Source: Chelonoidis abingdonii (taxonomy: Eukaryota; Chordata; Testudines; Testudinidae). From it: a stretch of DNA of 64,000 nt. A program made the position numbers and the translations under genes. Positions 1 through 11,826 of this stretch are shown in pieces. Every line of letters starts with the position of its first letter. Position 1 is the first letter of the stretch. The notes below the pieces were generated by a model. That model saw only the letters and a program-made list of their open reading frames with translations. It was not told the origin of the DNA and ran no database searches. Location: contig NC_133769.1 of the NCBI RefSeq assembly GCF_003597395.2, forward strand, positions 48,965,053 to 49,029,052, in the 5' to 3' direction.

Positions 1-140
1 CACAACCGCTGCTCGCTGTCTCACGGGTCCGTCCCTCGTGGTCCCGCGTCCACTGTCTGGGCGTATCGTCCCTGTGGAGTGGACTGGACACAGCAAAGAT
101 CAGTGGGGCCCTGCCTTGGACGCAGGTGGGTCACCAAAAA

Positions 141-530
141 CAGTGACTAGGCTCTGGCCCTGTGGGGCAGGCAGGAACAAACAAACAGAGGGAGAGAGCT
201 CTGCCCTTTGGGGTCAGGGCAGAGCAGATCAAACAGTCAGGGAGCCTCTGGCCTTTGGGCCAGGGCAGAAGCAACAAAACAGTTAGCGGGGCTGTGGCCC
301 TTTGGGCGCAGGGCAGAGCAACAAACAGTCAAGAAGAGAGAGAGAGAGAGCGCGAGCTTGGCCTTTGGGGCAGGACAGAGCAACAACAGTCAGAGGCGCT
401 CTGGCCCTTTGGGGCAGGGCAAAGCAACATAAGCATTTAGGGTGGCTCTGGCCCTTTTGGGCAGGGCAGAGCAACAAACAGTCAGAGGCTCTGGCCCTTT
501 GGGGCAGGGCAGACGCAAGGCAAACATAAT
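141..530. repeat. GC-rich minisatellite inside the LTR-like element
   Basis: About eight imperfect units of roughly 45-50 bp, each built on CTCTGGCCCTTTGGGGCAGG followed by CAGAGCAACAAACAGTC. Units begin near 151, 240, 290, 399, 447 and 488, with a short GA-rich interruption at 330-352. A related, more diverged array occurs at about 57730-57960 in the other copy, so the array belongs to the element. Confidence 0.85.
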
Positions 531-1112
531 AGTAGCTGTGGGGGCGAAGGGGGATACTGCCACCCGGCTACGGGTGCAGGGGAACGCAGGCCACCCACTC
601 TCTGCGTTCCAGCCCGGGGCCCTAGTAGCGGCCGTCGCCGCTAGTGGCAGTCAGTGGGGATCCAGCCGAAACCACTGACAGAGTGCTCGGGGGATCCTAA
701 CTGAAACACACTGACAGCGCGGTCAGTGGGATCCTGACCGATACACACGGTCATTGCAGCTCGGGCCTTCTGCGGCTTGACTGTGGTCAGCCGCCCCTGG
801 GCTACTTTCATTCCCCCTTCGCGGCCTACCTGGTCCGCTGGGTCTCGTCAACCGCATGGGCTCCTCCCAGTCCGGGTCAGGGTAGATCCGGTAGTCCTCT
901 GGGTGCTGGGCCAGGTCTGGTCCGGAGCTCCTCCAGGCCGTTAGTTGGGGCTGGGTCGCGGTGGTAGTTTCCCGCAGCTCAGGGTTCGTGGTTGCTGCGG
1001 GTCGGTTCCGCAAGGCCTGGTCCGGTCTCGGAGCTCGGCAGCCTCCCAGCGACGAAGGGTCTTCCGGCACGTCTGCTCTCGCTGGCTGCTGAGCTCACTG
1101 AAGCAGCGCCCG

Positions 1113-1122
1113 GCTTTTATAC
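1113..1122 (-). promoter_or_regulatory. TATA-like box in the LTR-like element
   Basis: On the minus strand the sequence TATAAAAGCCGGGCGC lies about 125 bp from the element's TG end, the usual place for a U3 promoter. The other copy has a decayed version (CTATAAAGGC near 58445-58455). Activity is an inference. Confidence 0.5.
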
Positions 1123-1248
1123 TTCCGGGTCGCCGCCTGACCCTTTGAGGGGTGGGGCTTCTGCCTGGAAGTTCCGCCCTGGGGGAAGATGGACGGGGCT
1201 CAACCCTCCCTGTGGAGGAGGGGAGCCACACCGCCTCGCTACACAGCC

Positions 1249-3888
1249 TTAATTCAGTTCCATTGTTCTGTAACAATGCTGTTCTGTATAGTCGTGTATT
1301 TGATGTTTATTTATAGCATGGAAGATGGAATTTCTGAACTTCAGACTTGGCAGGTAAATGAAGGAGAAACTCAAATATTTTTTGTTTGAAATAAAATAAA
1401 ATTAAAAAAATAAAATGCACTTTTAATCTTAGTCCTATAGATTGTATATTCTGTAACTGATTAGGTGTATTTGTTTAAAATTTATTTAAACAAGATTGTC
1501 CTATCTCCATAACTAATTTCACCTGGGATTATTAACTGAAAGTCTGTTCAACATTATATTTACTTTTTTGTATTTTAGTTAGTTTGGAGCATTTAAAATT
1601 CTATTTTGTCATAGCAAATATCTGTTCAGATTCGCTGTCTGTTTCTTGTGTACCATCACATGGTTGGTTTTAGTTCTCAACAAAGCAGTGTAATGTTTAA
1701 ATTGCCCAAAACTTACTTATTTAACTGTAAAAAAATCATGAAACATTGCTATTCTTATTAGGTTATAAATCCCTATTTACAAAATACATATTTTTAAAAT
1801 ATGTAATCTAAATAGATGACAGTGTCACTGCTGTGAATGGTTGGGGGTCGGGGGAGGGGAATCTCTGCAGATCCCCACCTGGTAGTTTGTACATTTTGTA
1901 TTCTTCAAGAAGTAAATATTATTCTCTTGATACAGAAGTATTACAGACTAGCAAATATAGCTCAATTCTGCAATGAGGTTTTTGCAGGTGCAAGCTAAGT
2001 ATGTATATTTTTTTCAACAATTTTTTGTAACAGTTACTGTCCTTTTAACTACTAGGCAGATTGTTGAAGTAAGGAATAAAAATGTCTGCAAGAAATAAAA
2101 TATTAACACCATATTAGAAGAAAGTACTAGTGAGTATTTAATTGCTTCAAACAAATTTCTGAGGCACAAACTTGAACAAAAATGGTAATGTAAAATGTGG
2201 TTCATTTTTCCTATTGCCTTCTGTAATCCCTTCATTTTTGAAAATGTTCTTTTGAATAGACGCTTTCTCCCTTCAACCCAGATTCTGCCTAATCCTTCAG
2301 TGAAGTCATAATTGTATGTTTGTGGCATTAGTCTGTTGCCATGGAAATTAGTGTGCTATAACAAATTCAGTGCTACAGCTTCACTGCAGCGTCAAATAGG
2401 AAAAAGGAAGTTTAAACACTAGTCTTTGATCATTTTTTTCACCCTGACACTTTTGGTAATACTGGAAAATATTTTTATTTTATTCTAATTTATTCATGCT
2501 CTAGGTTCCTTTCCAAATGTTAAAAGTAACACAACAAGCAAATGTCCTTAGTACAAAAAGACTTTTCCATTCTGTGTTGGGTTTGGCTGCCATGCTATGC
2601 ATCCAAAGTCTATATGTAATATATCAAGATCACAAATTGCCCAGTGAACAACAAAGAAACTTTTCATCCCTTCTGGCCTTAAAATCTATGCATCTTTTTA
2701 TAGATGTTAATGCTCCATAATCCGCTAACCAAAGTTCTTTAATTTAACCATTAAAAAGATGGAGAAAATAAATGAGCCATGCACCATTCCCTGAAGGTCA
2801 GCCAATCTGTGTTTTGTTGGACCATGGATAGGAAGCAAGTTCCATAAGCGCTAAGATCCAGGGGGTAATTATCTGTCCAATATTTGCTTGTGCAGGGTAA
2901 ATTGCTTTTCCATTTGATTGTCAAGTAAATTTATTGCATAATTACCAAGTCTATTTGTGGATTATTATTTTTTTTACAATATCTCATTGTTCAATTCTGT
3001 AAATATAGATTGTAACACTGCCACAGCTTTGTCATAATGTCCTTAATGCTGTAAACAAATGGAAAGTATTTACCGTAATTGTTTTGCACAGGAATAATAT
3101 ATTTTGTTTACAAGTTAATCTAGTTATGATAATTAAAAAATTACAATCTGTGAATTGTCTTCCTGTCTCAGAATCCTATTAAATCACTTAAATTATTTCA
3201 GAAAGAGTGTTTGCAGTTCTTTACCATTAACATTAATAACTCATCTATATTAATACACATGAAAACTTTTTTGTTATCTCTGAATAATGAAATACCTCAG
3301 TCAGTGCCCTTCCAAAATAATATACACCAATTTTAATAGTGGCTTCTATTACTCTGAAAGACTTTTTGGGTAGGATTCTTTCCCAGAAGTATTTAAAAAA
3401 AAATAGATGTTTAGTTCTTTCACTTCTCTTTGCTGTAATCTCTTTCAAAGATTGGGATTTGCTTCAAAACAGCCTAGGAGTGTTGATTTACAAGTTACAT
3501 TTTGATTTACTGGGTCCTCTGGAATTATTCAGATGGCAATTAAAGATGAATTGGAAAGCAGAGTCTGTGATTTGTGTATTGGTGTAGGTAAATGAAATAA
3601 AAGTGAAGCTGTACCAACTCTGCTGGCATCTCCAGCCTCTCAGCACAAACCTCTGTCTTTCATCTGTCTTTAAGAGATTGCATACAGCAGTACCCATCCC
3701 TGCAACTTTGTTATTCCTAGGATATATCTCCCAAGATTCTACCTCCTCACTATGCTCTTACAGGATCTTTACTGGTAACCTTGTATGACAAATAGGGCAA
3801 CTTCTTGCAGTATCTTTAGGAGACCATATTATATTAAGAATATGAATGGTTTATGTGTCATTGTGGGCCAGGGATTGTATGTGTAACC
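1249..3888. other. Intronic or upstream AT-rich sequence, nothing recognised
   Basis: AT-rich non-coding sequence with many stops in all frames. I saw no exon, RNA gene or clear repeat boundary. Short open frames here have no recognisable homology. Confidence 0.6.
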
Positions 3889-4195
3889 CAGGGACAACCT
3901 ATGGCATGCGTGCCAAAGTCGGCACACAAGCTGATTTTCAGTGGTATTCACACTGCCCAGGTCCTGGCCACCAGTCCAGGGGGCTCTGCATTTTAATTTA
4001 ATTTTAAATGAAGCTTCTTAAACATTTTAAAAATCTTATTTACTTTACCTACAACAATAGTTTGTTTATATATTATAGACTTATAGAAAGAGACCTTCTA
4101 AAAACGTTAAAATGTATTACTGGCATGCAAAACCGTAAATTAGAGTGAATAAATGAAGACTTGGCACACCACTTCTGAAAGGTTGCTGACCCCTG
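3889..4195. mobile_element. hAT-type MITE (307 bp) with exact 8-bp target duplication
   Basis: The element begins CAGGGACAACC and ends GGTTGCTGACCCCTG, and is flanked on both sides by GTGTAACC (3881-3888 and 4196-4203). An 8-bp duplication and CAGGG...CCCTG ends are the hAT superfamily signature. A second, inverted and truncated copy lies at 42509-42776. There is no coding capacity. Confidence 0.9.
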
Positions 4196-4203
4196 GTGTA
4201 ACC

Positions 4204-4839
4204 TTTTGGTTAAAGAGCTATCTCCCTATTAAGCATGTGGGTTACATATGCACTCTGGGGGGAAGAGTTACCCCTACTCCTCCAGGAAGTGAAAACAGTA
4301 GGTATAATTAAGACCAATTACTCAGGTTATAACACTTCTAGAGAGATCACTTCCTGGGGTGGCTTGCACATTCTTGGTCAAACTGCATTCTCCAGAGATC
4401 AAGAGACAAAGAAGGGGCTTTTGGATAAATAGCCTGAGCTTAAATTTACTTGGAAGATTTGGTCAGATTCCTGATCTAAAGGCTGATGTGGACTTATAAC
4501 CCAGTTGTGGAGTTGGAAGGACTGATCTGTATCAGATCCCTATGTTGGAGCTGGGGGTGACCTCTGGTAATCTTTTTAGAGAAGCTGGTAGACCTTCCAC
4601 AGTCTGTTGGCCTCAAAGATTACTGTACTCTGGCGTGCCTCCAGCGTACCCTCACAGGCCCTCCAGGTGCATGATCTTTCTTCTGGGAACATGCAAAGTA
4701 TCAGATTAGACCAGTGATCCATCCTTGTCCAAAAAGACAATTGTGGAACAAGTTGCCCATAAAGAAAGTTTCCTCCTCGTCCCATCAATTGGTGGCTGGT
4801 ATATATATTTGAAGTATGAGTGTTTATAGTTTAATTTAT
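4204..4839. other. Intronic sequence, nothing recognised
   Basis: No gene or repeat boundary was recognised. The short open frames on both strands have no known motif. Confidence 0.5.
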
Positions 4840-5260
4840 TATTTTAAGTCCTATAAAATTTAACTGGTTATTCTATTTACATAAATGTGTAATCCTGTTT
4901 TAAAGCCAACTAAGCTCTCACTCTTAATGATATCTTATGGCAGTGTATTCCATAGGTTAGTACATTGTATGTTTTAAAAATTAAAAAAAAAATTATTTTA
5001 TCGATTTTAAATTTGTTTCCCTTTCAGTTTCATTGGATTTTCCCTTGTTAATGTATTCTGAAGGAGGGTAAATAAGAGCATTTGATTTAACTTCTGTAGA
5101 TCATTCGTCATTTTGTATAGCTATATGATATCCCTTCTTATTCTTTTTCTCTTTCAACTAAATAGCATCAAACTTTTCTATACCTCTTCCTATGGAACTC
5201 TTTTCATGTCTCTAACTACTTGCTTTGTCAATCTCTTGTCTCCTTCTCCTTCAATCTCTT
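4840..5260 (-). mobile_element. Old CR1/L3-like LINE fragment
   Basis: On the minus strand this resembles the 3' coding end of CR1-clade LINEs. Recognisable phrases in the + reading include TGATATCTTATGGCAGTG, TTCCATAGGTTAGTACATTG and GATATCCCTTCTTATTCTTT. It is heavily decayed and its ends are approximate. Confidence 0.6.
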
Positions 5261-5509
5261 TGTCTAGGTGTGAAAAGCTAGTGTGTGTGCAAAAGTACAG
5301 TTTACTGTTTATATGTTCCCATCTCATCCTTAAATATAGCAGTGTTTATAGCAAGGGCCCTCAGAAAACCATGTTTTCATGGAATATGTGGAAAATATGA
5401 CATTAGCCCAACCCTCTGATTTTCCCAACAGAAGGGAGGAGGAAGCCGGTTTCTGTGCATGGACATCTCATGCACAGTACGGCTCATAGCATGTGGTAGC
5501 GTCATGTCA

Positions 5510-6165
5510 GGGTAGCAGTTCTAAGCAGCAGCGGTACTGCCTCATATAAAACTGGCCACGAAGATCCCCCACCCCTTCCTCTCCCTAAATGCTTGTTTTA
5601 CTCTGGTGACTGCAGACTTCTCCCTCCCGTTTTTCCTTTCTCCCACTTAGTGCCCATCTGCCCACCAGGCTGGCTCATGTACTGCAGACTCGGGAGCCCT
5701 TTTGTACAGGGCAGTGCTGCCACCATTTGGAACATGAGGAGCTGTGGCCTCAGCAGAGAGGTGGAAGTGCTTGCTGGCTACCGAGCCCTCAACCAGAGTG
5801 CTGATGATTTTTCCACTGAGCGTGATACTGGTGCACACGGATGCTTGCTTTTGCCTACCTGCTGTTGGAAAAATCACAGCGTTTGGGAGTGATTTGGTGG
5901 CCAATGTGCAATTCAGCCTGCCCACTGAAGCAGTTGCTGCTCATGTTCCAAGTACCTCGCCTAAAACTGACCACCAAGTCCACAGCAGGTGAGCCAGCAT
6001 AGCAGGTGGGCAGGCATGGAGTGGGAGAAACGGAGCGACGGAGGAAAAAGTAGGAAGCCACCATATTAAATTGCAGCAGTTTGGGAGGGAAATGGGGACA
6101 GGAGAGCTTGGCAGCCAGTTTTATGCAGAGGAATGCAGCGGTGACCTTTTGCTGACTGCATTGCA
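5510..6165. repeat. Long imperfect foldback (inverted-repeat) element
   Basis: The left arm (about 5515-5825) and right arm (about 5840-6160) are imperfect reverse complements. Paired landmarks are TTGGAACATGAG at about 5728 with its complement near 5943, TGCCCATCTGCCCACCAGGC near 5651 with CAGGTGGGCAGGCATGGAGT near 6003, and ATAAAACTGGCCACGAAG near 5546 with its complement near 6105. Open frames across it are by-products. I could not assign a family. Confidence 0.7.
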
Positions 6166-6169
6166 TGCA

Positions 6170-7670
6170 TATCCTGTGGAAATTGATGTTTTACCCATCA
6201 CACTGCTGCACATTTTTAAAACTTAATCTGCGATATTTTTTTAGGGCCCTAGTCATAACCATATTTCCTATAGTGAAGGATGAGTTTTATAACTTCAGGT
6301 TTTAAATTATGCAATGAATTTAACAGTAGTATAATTGTATAGCAATAATCACAAATTAAAATTTAATATTTACAAATGTTTTAAATTCATTGTGTAAGAA
6401 ATTGATAATTTTGTACTAGCACAGCCATCTAATAATGCAAATAATGCTGTAAGGAAGTAAGTATTCAAGTGACATTAGGACTGTACATTCTGCAAAAGAC
6501 GAATAGCATAAAAGTCGACCTCTTGACATTGGCATCATTAGATTTTATGTATGACTTAAGGCTCACAGTATAGAGGGAGAACTAGAGATAGTAAAACTTT
6601 TATGATTTGTGCTTCCCCGGGCATGAGAAGCAGAGCCAATATATAATTCATCTATAGATGCTCTTTGTACTCCTACTCACTAGCTTCTCCAACCTTTTTA
6701 AAGGTTGTGAATGGAGCAGTATTGTAAACACTGAACATATTAGTTTATTCAAGTAGCCCAGAACTCAACATTTTGGCTAAATTACTGTTGTAGATCTGAG
6801 GGAATGTTTTATGCTGATGTTATACTGTCAACTTCTCTTCCACAGTGAGTCTATGTCCACAATGAGTCTATGTTGACAGTGTAGTTGTTGGAAGCTAATC
6901 ATCTCAAAACAAATACACCATGACTAGTCAGCATTTAGTAAAATTCCATAGTTACCTTCAGTGCAAAACTTCCAACTAGCACTTATTTCTTAGAATTTGG
7001 ACCCTTATTTTGAAGGCAGTTTTTGGCAACTCAAGAATTTATTAGATACATTTTAATACATGGATGTTGGTGCAGTGGAGAATCTGTGTACGAGTCTGAT
7101 ACTTTCAGTGGGAGAAGTATACATTCTATGCATGACCAGTCAGTCTGTTTACATGTTATATTTTAACATGAAAATGTTTTATCATACTAGTCAAATGCTA
7201 AATGCTTCTTAAACTGCTAAAAATTTCAACTGTGTAAAGCTTAATATAAACGTAGTTATAAATAGTGACCTTTCAATGCATAGTGGTATTTGTGCTGTCT
7301 GTAGAGTACATTGTATAGTGTGTAAGAGAAAGTATGCTCCAGAAGTGATTAAGGTTTCAGGATTTAGAAACACCAGGTGTCTCTGAGTCACAAAGCTGGA
7401 CTTGTTCAGAAGCCAGCAAAAGCGATCCTTGCAATGAAAAAGAAAACACTTCTGCAGTAAAAGAGCTAATTGGCAATTTCTGGGGGTGATTGTTAAGGTA
7501 AAGTTACTGATTTAAGTCATCTTTCATTTTGATAATAAGAAAAAACGGCAATTATTAGCTTTTAAATATTGGCTGAAAAATGGAACAGTAGAGTCTCACT
7601 CACTACAGTCTATAAAATGACAAATTGTATTTAATGTACTTTCTCCCTAACACACATTTAACTTTTTCTA
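6170..7670. other. AT-rich intronic or upstream sequence, nothing recognised
   Basis: No coding exon, RNA or repeat family was recognised. At 6827-6885 there is a small local duplication of GTGAGTCTATGT / ATGAGTCTATGT. Confidence 0.5.
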
Positions 7671-7672
7671 AA

Positions 7673-7838
7673 TGCAGGGAAACAGATAATTTTTTGGAAG
7701 TGGACACAAGAACAAATGGATATAAACTGGATACTAGGAAGTTTAGACTTGAAATTAGACGAAGGTTTCTAACCATTAGAGGAGTGAAGTTCTGGAACGG
7801 CCTTCCAAGGGGAGTAGTGGGGGCAAAAGCTACCACCG
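7673..7838 (+). mobile_element. CR1 fragment, C-terminal coding end
   Basis: Translation gives LEVDTRTNGYKLDTRKFRLE followed by IRRRFLTIRGVKFWNGLPRG, the conserved tail of the CR1 reverse-transcriptase ORF (KFRLEIRR...FWNGLP). Only this tail remains; the 3' end is missing. Confidence 0.8.
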
Positions 7839-8191
7839 CTCGTTCAGGGTGGATTTCTTTTTTTTATCACTGGGAGAGCTTGTGTCTACACTGCCCACGT
7901 CACAGCCTAGACATACCCTTTGTGCCTATTTCTGTACATACCAGCTTTTTCAGGATAAGGTGGGCTACAAAATCTTTCAACATCTTTTCTCTAGATGGGC
8001 ATGGGCTCCCACCTTTGCCTTTTATCATGCCATCTTTCACACATCCACATGTCCAATCCTGTGAAACCTCACTTCACAAATTCAATGGGAAAAGTTGCTG
8101 ATAAAGGTCATTAGAGGTAGTCCACCCAAATTTCTGGTTTTGTTTGAGAGCCATGTGTGAATGGTTGCTGTTACTGCATTGTATTCAGGCC

Positions 8192-8320
8192 TAGGGTGAC
8201 CAGATGTCCTGTTTTTATAGGGACAGTCCCAATATTTGGGGCTTTTTCTTATATAAGCTCCTATTACCCCCCCACCCCAACCCCTGTCCCTATTTTTCAC
8301 ACTTGCTGTCTGATCATCCT
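8192..8320. mobile_element. Short MITE, TAGGGTGACC family (copy 1)
   Basis: It begins TAGGGTGACCAGATGTCC and ends CTGTCTGATCATCCT, a decayed inverted terminal repeat. The interior GGGACAGTCCCAATATTTGG and TATATAAGCTCCTATTACCC is shared with 21959-22060, whose 8-bp duplication places the family in hAT. The target duplication is not clear here. Confidence 0.75.
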
Positions 8321-8329
8321 CAGCTATGA

Positions 8330-9670
8330 CTTAGCTAGCTTGAAATTGGAGGGACTATGTCGAGTCTCATTCAGCCCAAGACAAGTCTGCCCCTACAGCT
8401 TGCCTCAGGATTATTCACTTGCAGACATAGGCATATCTCAGGGTCTAGACTAAACACTATTGCTTGGTTCAGTTTCTAGGGAGTTTTCCTGCCTTATCCT
8501 TGAATTCTGTGGTTATGCTTCCAGGACATGAGATCAAATTTTACTATCCTCTGAAGTTTTTTTTTCTTTGAGCAGGCTAAATTTTTGAGTAAATTTATAG
8601 ACGGTTTTAAAATCTGTCCAGCAGGCCATTGAGTGGTTAGACTTGATGTGTGATGGGAGGTATTCTTCCCTCTTGCATTTTTTTGAAAACAGAACTTGTA
8701 CCTTTTGGTGGCCTTTTTCCCATAGTTCTTGCCTCTTTAGACAAGGGATAGTAATTCTTCTTCTTTAAAAATATCATATTGATGGATTTTCACTTATTAA
8801 TCTTCTTCCCCTTGGAGTTTGGAGGTCGTTCGTTCTTTCTTTCTAGTTTATTATTTGTGTTTTAGAGGCATGGTTTTCCAGTCAGGGTTTGTAGGTGACT
8901 GTATTAGTTTGTTTGTTTTGCTTTCTGCAAAATCTGAACATGACTGGAATGTCAAAGAGACAGCAGTTGGATGTCTGGGAGGCAGATAACCCCATTTTGG
9001 TAAGTTGATTAGCTCCTCTCACTGTTAGTGCTGCTCATATTTATAAAAAACCCCAACCAACCAACCAAACAAAACTTCACAACACCACACATGCACACCA
9101 AACAGCCACCACCACCACTGCTTGTCTCCCACTAGGATTCAAGACCTGAGAATTTTGTGGATGGTATTTTCAGAGCAGAGAATTGCAAGTCGGTATTAAC
9201 TGTGGTCCTGTTTGCATAATATGTGAATATACTAAAAATACCTCTCCTGATACTGGCCTGAATTTTTGATTTGCATGTTGTGCATTTAACTGCTTAGGCT
9301 CATGAGTAAATAATTATTTTTTGTTTTAACCAGCTTGAGACAATGAGAGTGTGAATTTTTTTATATAGCTTTCTGCCATTTTCTGTTCCATCAGTAAAAT
9401 ATCCTACTGCATTCTATGAATATGATCACATATTTAAATAATAAAAGTGAGTGATTTTTCTGATCATGTGATACTTGTATGTTATGTCCTAATACCAGAT
9501 TTTGTGAAGAGTGAGAATTTGAGAAATTTAAATGTTATGGATGTATACTCTTCAATTTTTCTGATTTTTGGTTTAACCCATTATAGTGACAGTCTGTCAA
9601 GCACATTGTTTTAAAAACTGAACATTTTTGTGCTTACAGCAATTACCTGAAACAGCAGTTTTCATGGCTT
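8330..9670. other. Intronic or upstream sequence, nothing recognised
   Basis: AT-rich sequence with a CCAACCAACCAACC simple stretch near 9053-9070. No exon or family was recognised. Confidence 0.5.
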
Positions 9671-9673
9671 TTT

Positions 9674-9931
9674 AGGGTATGTCTACACAGTGAAGAAAAA
9701 GCCATGGCTGGCCTGTGCCAGCTGACTCAGGCTCGTGGGGCTCAGGCTGTGGGACTCTTTCATTGCTGTGTGGATTTCTGGGCTCAGGCTAGAGCCAGAG
9801 CTCTAGGACCCTCCAACCTGAACCCAGAAGTCTACACAGCAGTGAAACAGCCCCATAGCCTGAGCCCCACAAGCTGAAGTGGACTGGTGTGGACCAGCTG
9901 AAGATTTTTCTTTGTTATGTAGACATACTCT
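9674..9931. mobile_element. Palindromic MITE with GTCTACAC ends (copy 1)
   Basis: The ends are AGGGTATGTCTACACAG and TATGTAGACATACTCT. The interior is largely self-complementary: GACTCAGGCTCGTGGGGCTC pairs with the later CTGAGCCCCACAAGC. About 258 bp, no coding capacity. A related copy is at 11133-11402. The superfamily is not certain. Confidence 0.75.
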
Positions 9932-10363
9932 GAGTGTCATTCTTTTTTGTAAACTGAAATTGAAATTTAAAAAATCATTCTACAATATCAAAATAAAATT
10001 TTTTTTTTCCTTTTCTGTATTTTTCTTCTTTGCATGTCATCAACTTTACCAGTCCGTCCTTCTATGGTTTTCCTGAAACCATTCCAGAGAATTTAAATTT
10101 CTGTAGTCAAATGGAGAAGACTTTGCTTGCTTACATGATACACTATTTGGATAAAATAAAAAATAAAATAAAATCTCTGTGTGTAATATATCTGACTACT
10201 TCTATTTAGGTATAAATTATGAATAAATGTGCTCATACAGAATTTTTTTTGCAACTGTAAATATTTATTGTCCTTCTCCTTTTAGGTTTACAGCTGTTGT
10301 GTGTGTGGATGTAATCTGAAAAATCCATTAATTACTGTTTTTGTTCATCTGTTTATATTTTAG

Positions 10364-10588
10364 GCACGCCGGAAAGAGGTTTTTATCCAGGAACGGTATG
10401 GCAGGTTTAATCTTAGTGACCCATTTCTGGCTCTGCAGAGAGACTATGAGGCAGGTGCTGATAGTAAAGAAAAGAAGTCCATCTGTACCAACCCCCTCTC
10501 CATTTTAGAAGCTGTCATGTCTCACTGCAGAAAAATGCAAGAGAGAATGTCAGCTCAGTTGGCTGCTGCTGAAAACAGACAAAAGAAG
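10364..10588 (+). CDS. CTTNBP2: CTTNBP2 coding exon (first in window), N-terminal coiled-coil region
   Basis: This exon has 75 codons, phase 0 at both ends. The acceptor TAG is at 10361-10363 and the donor GTATCA starts at 10589. It begins [17 protein letters not shown] and ends AAAENRQKK, which matches the CortBP2-family N-terminal domain closely. The second half ([20 protein letters not shown]) is heptad-like and enters the coiled coil that mediates self-association in the mammalian protein. The frame joins directly to LEMEKSQLQ in the next exon across a 13.5 kb intron. No start codon belongs here; the initiator exon lies upstream of the window. The small differences from mammals (for example Asn to Ser in FNLSDP) are what one expects of a reptile orthologue. 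Confidence 0.96.
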
Positions 10589-11130
10589 GTATCACAGCTA
10601 CTAACTTTTTAAGATTATTATCCACTTTAGTATTGTAAAAACACTAAGATGCTAATTGCTGATGGTATTTTATGTACAGATTGCTGTTCCATGAATTAAG
10701 GATTACCTATGAATGAAATGAGATTTAACTCTTACATACCCATGAACTTTTTATCTCTGTAGTACTAACTGTGCTGGGTTAAAAGAAAGTACCACATTTG
10801 AACAGATTTGTTTGTGTTTTTTTTAATCTAACTCTGTTTAAGCCTAAAATAGCTGCTTTTACATAATTTCTACTTTAACTAAACAGTATAAAGTACAGAT
10901 ATCATTTATTCATGTATGAGATGAGAATGGAATAACTATAAACCACACAGCTCTGTTTTTAATACATTAGTAAAGAAATTTCTATTTTAAAAACGAAGTA
11001 TATTTCTGATCCTTTGAAACATTAGGAATAAAGAGAGAACTATTTTGGAACCAACATAACAAAAAAGGATTGCTGTCATACTCAAAAAGAATCCTTTCCC
11101 ATTTTGAACTTGTGTTGTCGATATGCAGCT
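10589..11130. other. Intron, nothing recognised
   Basis: AT-rich intron start after the first exon. No feature was identified. Confidence 0.5.
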
Positions 11131-11132
11131 CT

Positions 11133-11402
11133 GGGTACGTCTAGACTGTGATAAAAGACCCATGGCACAGCTGTGGCTGGCCCGAGTCAGCTTACTTGGG
11201 GTCATGCGGCTCGTGCTGTGGGGCTATAAGACTGCGATGTAGATGTTTGGGCTTGGGCTGGAGCACATGGTCTGGGACCCTTCTCCCACAGGGCCTCAGA
11301 GCCCAGGCTCCAGCCTGAATATACTAGGTGATTTTAGTCCTATAACCCGAGCCAGCTGACCTGGGCCAGCTGTGGGTCTTTTATTGCAGTGTAGGTATAC
11401 CC
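11133..11402. mobile_element. Palindromic MITE with GTCTACAC-type ends (copy 2)
   Basis: It runs from GGGTACGTCTAGACTGTG to TGCAGTGTAGGTATACC, with a self-complementary interior (CCCATGGCACAGCTGTGGCT against GGCCAGCTGTGGGTC). Same family as 9674-9931 and more diverged. Confidence 0.7.
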
Positions 11403-11826
11403 TCTGACAGAATTTTCTGCTGCAGTGGCTCTGCTTTGTATATGAAGAAACATCTGATAGCCCATTCTGAATAAATTCTGTTTGCTACCCTAAAAATCAA
11501 GTGAATGTCTAAGCTATATCATAGCTTTTAACAGTTTCTTTTTCTGAGGTAACTGATGCATTAGATTCCAAACTTGTCCACAAAGTTTTCTAGATCATCT
11601 TCCATTAATATCACATTTTTTTTCATCGAATCCTGTTCTCCAGCATAATTTACATTTGGCTCTTCATTAGTTTCTCGTTAGGAAAATGACTGCTAGAAAT
11701 GAGGAACATAGAACCGCATTTTAATGAATAATAATTGCATAAGAGATGTTTTTATTTCAAAAAGTTATGTAGTGAAAGGGTCTGGAGCTTCAGTATTCTT
11801 CTCTGTGAAATCCTTTGAATAAATTA

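Larger units (their letters stand above)
1..1243 (-). mobile_element. LTR-like retroelement copy, truncated by window edge
   Basis: Read on the - strand, this starts at 1243 with TGTAGCGAGGCGGTGTGGCT and is the same family as the complete copy at 57600-58577. Shared parts are the terminal GCGGTGTGGCTCCCCTCC block, a TATA-like box (TATAAAAG on the minus strand, near 1113-1122), a GC-rich transcribed part, and an internal minisatellite. The element runs off the left edge, so its far end and target duplication cannot be seen. Long open frames in it are GC-driven. Retroviral-type LTR is the best fit from the other copy's TG...CA ends and 5-bp duplication. Confidence 0.7.

Noticed and set aside
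38..529. Several overlapping open frames at the start of the window
   Set aside because: They lie in a GC-rich minisatellite and repeat the same peptide in several frames. No start context and no homology.
141..530. CRISPR-like array
   Set aside because: The units are contiguous and imperfect with no unique spacers, and this is a vertebrate genome.
7603..8101. A 158-residue novel protein
   Set aside because: The middle is a CR1 tail (7673-7838). The rest has no homology and ends in ordinary intron sequence.
1..10363. The first coding exon of CTTNBP2
   Set aside because: I searched for sequence encoding the expected N-terminus before ARRKEV and saw none. It is presumably upstream of the window.
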